A stretch of 64,000 nucleotides of DNA from UBA5603 sp964501315 (GTDB taxonomy: Bacteria > Bacillota_I > Bacilli_A > Izemoplasmatales > Hujiaoplasmataceae): contig CAZCSO010000002.1 of the NCBI GenBank assembly GCA_964501315.1, positions 62,001 to 126,000 on the forward strand. Reading direction: 5' to 3'. The position numbers and the translations under genes are program-made. This document shows, in pieces, positions 58,708 to 64,000 of this stretch (position 1 is the stretch's first letter; every line of letters starts with the position of its first letter). The notes beneath the pieces were generated by a model. It did not search any database and was not told the DNA's origin. It worked only from the letters and a program-made list of their open reading frames with translations.

Positions 58708-59294
58708 AACTTATCGGGTTGACGGGTGGCATTGGATCAGGGAAATCGACGATTGCCGATTTATTCTTAAAGAAGGGAATTCGGGTCATTGACGCCGATA
58801 TTGTCTACAAAGAACTATCAAAACCAGGACAAGTATTGTATAATGACATTGTTGCCGGTTTTGGAGAGTCGATTTTAAACCCTAATGGAACCATTAATTT
58901 TCACATTCTTGCCGATTTGGTTTTCCATGATGAATCGCTTAGGTTAAAACTAAATGCGATTACGCATCCCTTGGTTCGTGAAGAGATGCTGAAAGAAGCT
59001 AAAAGTCTTAAAAATCAAGCATTAGCCGTCTTTGTCGTCCCGTTATTGTTTGAATCAAAAACCGATGACGTATGTGATTTGACAATCTGCGTATACGTTG
59101 ATCTTCGAACGCAAATATCACGGGTAATGAGTCGAGATCGCATTGATCATGAGACTGCTCTTCTAAAAATAGGTGCACAATTACCTTTAAAGAAAAAAGC
59201 TCAAATGTCGGATTATGTCATCGACAATTCATTATCGATGAGTGAAACAATTCGACAATTTGAGTCACTCTTTGCAGATATAAGGAGAATATAA
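58704..59294 (+). CDS. coaE: Dephospho-CoA kinase
   Basis: 196 residues; last step of CoA synthesis, phosphorylating the ribose 3'-OH. P-loop GLTGGIGSGKST (5-16), VIDADIVYKEL, ITHPLVREEM and VPLLFESK are all CoaE motifs. Overlaps mutM; the following gene starts 1 base after its stop. Confidence 0.96.
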   Translation: MKLIGLTGGIGSGKSTIADLFLKKGIRVIDADIVYKELSKPGQVLYNDIVAGFGESILNPNGTINFHILADLVFHDESLRLKLNAITHPLVREEMLKEAKSLKNQALAVFVVPLLFESKTDDVCDLTICVYVDLRTQISRVMSRDRIDHETALLKIGAQLPLKKKAQMSDYVIDNSLSMSETIRQFESLFADIRRI

Positions 59295-59295
59295 T

Positions 59296-59661
59296 ATGTC
59301 ATTTACATCCTTTTTTCTAACAACCGCCGAAACCAGAGAACTCCACGCTGACGTGAAGTTAAGAACCCATTATTACCGTAACAGTTTCAAAGACTGTCTC
59401 AAAACAATCGAATCGATGTGCGAAGAGTTGAAACTCGATTTACGCGATGTCAACGATTCGCATGGTGAAGTCTACGTGTTAGGAAATGGGTTTGATGCCA
59501 TTATTACGTGCCTTCAATTAACACCGATTGAAACCGGAGTCGATATCAAAATCAATTACTTCAGTTTTATTGGCATGAATCGTCCCCGTTCAAAAGCAAT
59601 CCAGTTTTATGTCTATTTAGATCAACACTTAAAGTTTAAAGGCATTTCATTACATCCTTAG
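59296..59661 (+). CDS. Conserved hypothetical protein between coaE and dnaB
   Basis: 121 residues, not recognised. No transmembrane or signal segment; mixed alpha/beta, with RTHYYRNSFKDCLKTIESMCEEL near the N-terminus and FIGMNRPRSKAIQFYVYLDQ near the end. The gene is tightly placed in the polA-to-dnaI operon (1 base after coaE, 11 before dnaB), suggesting it is real and co-expressed with replication genes. nrdR, often here in Bacillus, is not found at this spot. Confidence 0.75.
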   Translation: MSFTSFFLTTAETRELHADVKLRTHYYRNSFKDCLKTIESMCEELKLDLRDVNDSHGEVYVLGNGFDAIITCLQLTPIETGVDIKINYFSFIGMNRPRSKAIQFYVYLDQHLKFKGISLHP

Positions 59662-59672
59662 GAAGTGGTTAT

Positions 59673-60902
59673 ATGGATAAAGTTCGACGTACCGATTCGT
59701 TTTTTGTTTACTCAAAAACAACTCTGAATCCGACAGACCATCAGGTCCTGTCGCTTTTGTATTTACCGCTTATCGGTACGCAAGCGTACAGCTTGTATGG
59801 ACTTTTTTCCCATCTTCTTAACCGTCAAACGTTGAAGAGTGACATTTATCTTCACAGCGATCTTGAGAGTATGTTGAGTCATAAGTTATCGACCATTGAA
59901 GTTGCTCGTCATCATTTAGAAGCCATCGGTTTGTTAAACGTCTATTTCTATAACGACTGTTTTGCCTATGAACTGTTAAATCCACTTACGCCTTACGCCT
60001 TTATTAACGATGGAATTTTGGGTCAGTATTTGCAAGCAGCGATAACAGAAAACCGTTTTAAAAAAATCTGTCAACTTTTCAAAATTGAATCTTGGGACAA
60101 GGCGGCCTATATTCCGATTACCAAAAGCTTTAACGATGTATATCCCACTATGGTTCAATCAGATTTTGTGCCGATTGAGGGATTGATGAATGGTTCTAAA
60201 CGATCCAATATTCAGATCAAGAAAACCGATTTCGATTTCCGCTTGTTTACCGAAAGTATTCCCGCTCCCTTTCTTGACGCCAATCAATTAACACCGGAAG
60301 CCAAGACGAAGTTGGTGAATTTGGCGTTTGTTTATGGACTCGACGAACTGGCCATGAAGGATGTATATCTGAAATCTACGAATGAGAACCATCAACTTGA
60401 TTTAGTCAAATTGACCAAATATGCACGGGAAGCGTTTAAAATTCATAAAGCGTCGGTCGCTTCGACAAACGAATCATCAACTCAAACAGAATCATCCACT
60501 TCCATGAAAGACGATCCATTGACTTATCTTAAGACGGCCACTCCCAAACAATTGTTATCTGATCTTTCGGGTGGAATGGTTTCTTCCGCCGATTTACGAA
60601 TCATGGAACGACTTATCGATGTTATCGGTATTGATCGCGGCGTAGCCAACGTATTGGTATTTCATGTTGTGACGACAAAAGACGGACGGATGCCGTCTTA
60701 CGAATACTTTGAAAAAGTCGCGATGGACTGGAAGCGCAATCAGATAAATACCGTTGAAGACGCATTGGATTACATTAAACATTTAGCGAGTGAACGAAAA
60801 GAATCATCGACATCGACTAAAAAACCGTATCGTAAAAATCAATCATCGAAACCGGATGTTAAAATCGATTGGTTGGACGATTACTTGAAATCGATTGAAT
60901 AG
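59673..60902 (+). CDS. dnaB: Replication initiation/membrane attachment protein DnaB (Bacillus type)
   Basis: 409 residues. N-terminal winged-helix domain (about 1-130, VLSLLYLPLIGTQAYSLYGLFSHL), then two DnaD-like regions, the last with FHVVTTKDGRMPSYEYFEKVAMDWKRNQI, the YxxxIxxxW-type ssDNA motif. It loads helicase with DnaD and DnaI during restart and initiation. A Ser/Lys-rich tail follows. GGAAGTGG precedes the ATG; dnaI is 11 bp downstream. Confidence 0.92.
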   Translation: MDKVRRTDSFFVYSKTTLNPTDHQVLSLLYLPLIGTQAYSLYGLFSHLLNRQTLKSDIYLHSDLESMLSHKLSTIEVARHHLEAIGLLNVYFYNDCFAYELLNPLTPYAFINDGILGQYLQAAITENRFKKICQLFKIESWDKAAYIPITKSFNDVYPTMVQSDFVPIEGLMNGSKRSNIQIKKTDFDFRLFTESIPAPFLDANQLTPEAKTKLVNLAFVYGLDELAMKDVYLKSTNENHQLDLVKLTKYAREAFKIHKASVASTNESSTQTESSTSMKDDPLTYLKTATPKQLLSDLSGGMVSSADLRIMERLIDVIGIDRGVANVLVFHVVTTKDGRMPSYEYFEKVAMDWKRNQINTVEDALDYIKHLASERKESSTSTKKPYRKNQSSKPDVKIDWLDDYLKSIE

Positions 60903-60913
60903 GAGGCGAACTT

Positions 60914-61816
60914 ATGAAAAAAATTGATACCTATTTGACAGATTATAAAGCCAAGACAAACCCCGACGAATTGATTGATCAGTTATTAGAATCAACCTCG
61001 ATTCGCCGTTTTGTCATGAACCATGATTTGAAGCATGATACCATTGTATCGTCGCTGAATCAACTCCTTGCGTTCAAAGAAGGCGAGTCCATCTGCCAAT
61101 CCTGCAAAGGTCTGTACGAATGCAAGATGTCGTATTTAGGCATGACACCGCATCTATCGTATTACCAAAATGCCATCAATCTAGATTATGTTCGTTGTCA
61201 ATATAACCTAAAAGACGACCCCAAAACCAAAATAAAGGCTTACTATGTACCTAAAAAGATATTTGATGCCGATATGGCGGATTTTAGCCTCATTGGCGAC
61301 GCTCGAAAAGCCATTCATCAACACATGATGTCCTTTTTGAATAACTATTCACCTTCGCACCCTATGAAAGGAATGTTCTTATCGGGCATCTACGGAGCCG
61401 GAAAAACCTACATTTTGGCTGCGCTGGCCAACGAATTGGCTAAGAAAGAGTACAAAGTGACCTTTGTTTATTACCCGGATTTGGTAAGAGAACTGAAGAG
61501 TTCCATTGGCAGCGGCGATTTGGAAGATCGCGTTCAGGAACTGAAGAAGGCACAAATCTTGTTTTTGGATGATTTTGGTGGTGAAAGCTCCTCGGCGTTT
61601 ATTCGTGATGAAGTTTTAGGCCCGATTTTACAACATCGTGTATTGGACGAACTTCCGACGTTCTTTTCATCGAACATAAAAATGAAATCGGTGATTCAAT
61701 CCATGGCATTGGACGGTTCCGAATGGGAAACAACAAAAGCGATTCGTATCTTTGAACGAATCCGTACTTTAGCAGTAGAATTTGAGTTAAATGAAAAACC
61801 GAAACTATCTTATTGA
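60914..61816 (+). CDS. dnaI: Primosomal protein DnaI, helicase loader
   Basis: 300-residue AAA+ protein that loads the replicative helicase. The N-terminal zinc-binding region has CQSCKGLYEC (about 60-69). Walker A is SGIYGAGKT (near 157-165), Walker B is ILFLDDFGG, and STSIRRFV-like sequence heads the domain. GGAGGC precedes the ATG. Its TGA stop lies inside the -35 of the thrS promoter. Confidence 0.95.
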   Translation: MKKIDTYLTDYKAKTNPDELIDQLLESTSIRRFVMNHDLKHDTIVSSLNQLLAFKEGESICQSCKGLYECKMSYLGMTPHLSYYQNAINLDYVRCQYNLKDDPKTKIKAYYVPKKIFDADMADFSLIGDARKAIHQHMMSFLNNYSPSHPMKGMFLSGIYGAGKTYILAALANELAKKEYKVTFVYYPDLVRELKSSIGSGDLEDRVQELKKAQILFLDDFGGESSSAFIRDEVLGPILQHRVLDELPTFFSSNIKMKSVIQSMALDGSEWETTKAIRIFERIRTLAVEFELNEKPKLSY

Positions 61817-61840
61817 CAAAACCGTTTAATTCATTATAAT
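61813..61840 (+). promoter_or_regulatory. thrS promoter, perfect hexamers
   Basis: TTGACA (61813-61818), 16-base spacer, TATAAT (61835-61840). Both boxes match consensus fully; the -35 overlaps the dnaI stop. Confidence 0.88.
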
Positions 61841-61847
61841 GAGAGTA

Positions 61848-62064
61848 TATACAAAACAGTGAAGAGAATACGATGATAAAACCATGCTTTTTAGCGACAG
61901 TGGGTTGGTGTAAGCCATTGATGCATCTTTATCATTACCATCTCGGAGTTGGCATTTAATCCATGCCCGTTAATCAACGTTATCGATTTGAGTGTCGGAT
62001 TTATCCGAAATTAAGGTGGTACCACGGTTATCATAGTCGTCCTTGTTAGGGACGACTTTTTTTT
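61848..62064 (+). promoter_or_regulatory. T-box leader (Thr) of thrS
   Basis: The T-box AAGGTGGTACCACGG is at 62013-62027. The terminator AGTCGTCC/GGACGACT (62035-62057) is followed by eight Ts. In stem I the ACC threonine codon followed by A, in CATTACCATCTCGG (about 61933), is the likely specifier. The transcript starts about 7 bases after the promoter -10. Confidence 0.93.
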
Positions 62065-62078
62065 ATAGGAGGAAACAA

Positions 62079-63983
62079 ATGATTAAAGTCGAATTTATGG
62101 ATGGATCGTTCAAATCGTATCCAGATGGAATAACCCCATATGAAATCAGCGAATCGATTTCATCCAGTTTAAAGAAATCAAGCGTAGCGGCTAAGTTTAA
62201 TGGTCAAGTCGTTGATTTGAACCGGCCGCTATCGTCCGACGGATCCATCGTATTTTTGAAAGACAGCGATCCTGAATCGCTCGATGTGCTGCGCCACAGT
62301 TCTGCACATTTATTGGCAGAAGCCGTCAAAACGATGTACCCGCAAGCGAAATTCGGTGTGGGACCTGCCATCGAAGAAGGATTCTATTATGACATTGATT
62401 TAGGAGAAACGGTTTTGACCGAAGCCGATTTACCTCTGATTGAAAAAACAATGGCAAAACTTGTTCAAAAAAATAGCCCCATTGAACGCGAAGAGGTGTC
62501 AAGAACTCAAGCGTTGGAACTGTTCAAGGATGATCCTTATAAAGTTGAATTGATTTCGGCATTACCCGAAGATGAAGTGATTTCCATTTATCGGCAAGGT
62601 GTATTTTTTGATCTCTGTCGTGGACCGCATTTGCCTTCAACGAAGTGGATTAAGTATGTGAAGTTGCTTTCTTTAGCGGGAGCTTATTGGCGTGGCGATT
62701 CGAAAAACAAGCAATTGACGCGTGTATACGGAACCAGTTTCTTCTCCGAACAAGACTTGAAAGATTATCTCTATCAAATCGAAGAACGGAAAAAAAGAGA
62801 TCATCGCAAATTGGGGAAAGAACTCGATTTGTTCATGCTGAGCGAATACGGACCCGGTTTTCCATTTTGGTTGCCCAATGGCATGATTTTACGTCGTGAA
62901 TTGGAGAGTTTCTGGTACAAAGTACACCTCAAAGAAGGCTACAAACTCATTCAAACGCCCATAATGCTTAACAAAGACTTATGGGTTGTGTCCGGTCATT
63001 GGATGAATTATCGTGAGAACATGTATACGTCTGAAATCGACGATATGGAGTTTGCCATTAAGCCGATGAACTGCCCCGGAGGAATGCTCGTCTATAAGCG
63101 TGACATTCACTCCTACAAAGACTTTCCCTTAAAAGTCGGAGAATTAGGGTTGGTTCATCGACATGAAGCCAGCGGAGCCTTAAACGGGTTGTTCCGAGTT
63201 CGCAATTTTACTCAGGATGATGCCCATATCTTCATGACGGAAGACATGATAGTTCAAGAAATAAAAGAATTGGTTCGTTTATTCGATTATATGTATTCAG
63301 TCTTTAATTTGTCGTATCATATCGAATTATCAACCCGTCCTTTAGAAAAATACATCGGCGAGATCGAAACGTGGGATCGCGCTGAAAAAGCGTTGGCTGA
63401 AGCGTTGGATTCGATTGGCAAACCATACAAAATCAATCCTGGCGATGGCGCATTTTATGGTCCGAAACTTGATTTCAAACTTCGCGATTCCATGAATCGA
63501 ATTTGGCAGTGCGGAACCATTCAACTCGACATGAACTTACCCGAACGTTTTGATTTGACCTACATTGATCACAACGGCGAAAAGAAACGTCCGGTCATGT
63601 TACACCGCGCATTATTCGGTTCCATCGAACGGTTTATCGGTATCTTGATTGAACATTACGCCGGCGCGTTTCCAACGTGGTTATCGCCCGTACAAATCAA
63701 GATTATTCCCGTCAATAACGAATTCCATCAAGCCTATGCTCAAACGCTTCAAAATCGGTTTATCGACTTAGATTTACGAAGCGAGCTCGATTTGCGTGAT
63801 GAAAAGCTTGGTTATAAGATTCGCGAGGCTCAAACCAAGAAAATACCTTATCAAATTGTTTTGGGCGATAAGGAAGTTGCGGAAAATTTGATTACGTACC
63901 GCCGTTATGGTTCTGCCGATCAAGTGACGGTTTCCATCGACGAATTTGTTGATATGATTAAGACCGAAATTGAAAAGAAATAA
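62079..63983 (+). CDS. thrS: Threonyl-tRNA synthetase
   Basis: 634-residue class II synthetase. TGS domain at 1-60, editing domain about 70-220 (HSSAHLLAEAV, DLCRGPHLPST), catalytic core with MNCPGGM (Zn Cys), motif 2 VHRHEASGAL and motif 3 LHRALFGSIERFIGIL, then an anticodon-binding domain. ATG 62079 has GGAGG upstream; an earlier in-frame Met lies in the T-box terminator. It is regulated by the T-box. Complete in the window. Confidence 0.97.
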   Translation: MIKVEFMDGSFKSYPDGITPYEISESISSSLKKSSVAAKFNGQVVDLNRPLSSDGSIVFLKDSDPESLDVLRHSSAHLLAEAVKTMYPQAKFGVGPAIEEGFYYDIDLGETVLTEADLPLIEKTMAKLVQKNSPIEREEVSRTQALELFKDDPYKVELISALPEDEVISIYRQGVFFDLCRGPHLPSTKWIKYVKLLSLAGAYWRGDSKNKQLTRVYGTSFFSEQDLKDYLYQIEERKKRDHRKLGKELDLFMLSEYGPGFPFWLPNGMILRRELESFWYKVHLKEGYKLIQTPIMLNKDLWVVSGHWMNYRENMYTSEIDDMEFAIKPMNCPGGMLVYKRDIHSYKDFPLKVGELGLVHRHEASGALNGLFRVRNFTQDDAHIFMTEDMIVQEIKELVRLFDYMYSVFNLSYHIELSTRPLEKYIGEIETWDRAEKALAEALDSIGKPYKINPGDGAFYGPKLDFKLRDSMNRIWQCGTIQLDMNLPERFDLTYIDHNGEKKRPVMLHRALFGSIERFIGILIEHYAGAFPTWLSPVQIKIIPVNNEFHQAYAQTLQNRFIDLDLRSELDLRDEKLGYKIREAQTKKIPYQIVLGDKEVAENLITYRRYGSADQVTVSIDEFVDMIKTEIEKK

Positions 63984-64000
63984 GCCCATCTATGAAAAAG

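Noticed and set aside
1..64000. A code-4 (TGA = Trp) mycoplasma genome
   Set aside because: Several complete genes end in TGA at the expected length (guanylate-kinase-like, rnfE, dnaI), so TGA is a stop.

Overview
This 64 kb window looks like chromosome of a Gram-positive, low-GC bacterium of the Bacilli/Mollicutes-Erysipelotrichia side of the Bacillota. The evidence is the gene set: folate-dependent TrmFO next to XerC, Bacillus-type primosome genes dnaB and dnaI, T-box leaders on tyrS and thrS, PepV, PepT and a CcpA-like regulator. TGA is used as a stop (for example at 10708, 14649 and 61814), so this is not a code-4 mycoplasma. Genus and species cannot be read from the sequence. I see no insertion sequence, prophage, CRISPR array or rRNA. 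The window is densely packed, mostly in short operons that end in clear intrinsic terminators.

Layout. 1-3.4 kb: trmFO-xerC-rlmH, with pepT convergent. 3.6-7.7 kb: an esterase, a condensation-fold acyltransferase-like protein, a zinc-ribbon membrane protein and nagA. 7.7-9.9 kb (minus strand): an RluA-type pseudouridine synthase and a KtrB/TrkH potassium channel. 10.1-14.7 kb: guanylate-kinase-like gene, thioredoxin with a reductase lacking the NADPH motif, then chorismate mutase, threonine aldolase, NUDIX and RluF-like genes. 14.7-21.6 kb: an Rnf complex with an extra two-domain FMN-binding protein and an 'RnfB' cut to 97 residues, followed by a lipoprotein with tandem PplA-like domains. 22.2-26.1 kb: tRNA-Lys(CUU), an XRE/desulfoferrodoxin-like regulator, and a three-gene unit of a cyclase-fold-like Cys-rich protein, a serine-palmitoyltransferase-like enzyme and an SDR reductase. 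26.2-31.5 kb: an rRNA methyltransferase and redox or stress genes (OsmC, Dps, GrpB, CoA-disulfide reductase-rhodanese, thioredoxin-like). 31.6-42.1 kb: sugar transport and carbohydrate hydrolysis (GPH transporter, GT8, GH2, GH17), two hydrolases, a lysoplasmalogenase-like protein, and a PII-like protein paired with a CPA2 antiporter. 42.1-46.4 kb: rimM-trmD, rplS, ccpA-like and T-box tyrS. 46.4-50.3 kb: a CPC-type metal ATPase behind a near-consensus promoter with an operator-like palindrome, and a CotH lipoprotein. 50.6-64 kb: peptidases, trmB, an ECF S component with coaX, then polA-mutM-coaE-orf-dnaB-dnaI and T-box thrS.

How it may work together. The Rnf operon would couple ferredoxin and NAD(H) at the membrane. 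The additional flavin-domain proteins suggest a branch that carries electrons to the outer face. The reductase without an NADPH site and the CoA-disulfide/persulfide reductase fit an anaerobic redox economy. The spt-like/SDR pair suggests that the organism may make a sphingoid base, which would be unusual in this lineage. These are inferences from sequence reading; no database search was run.
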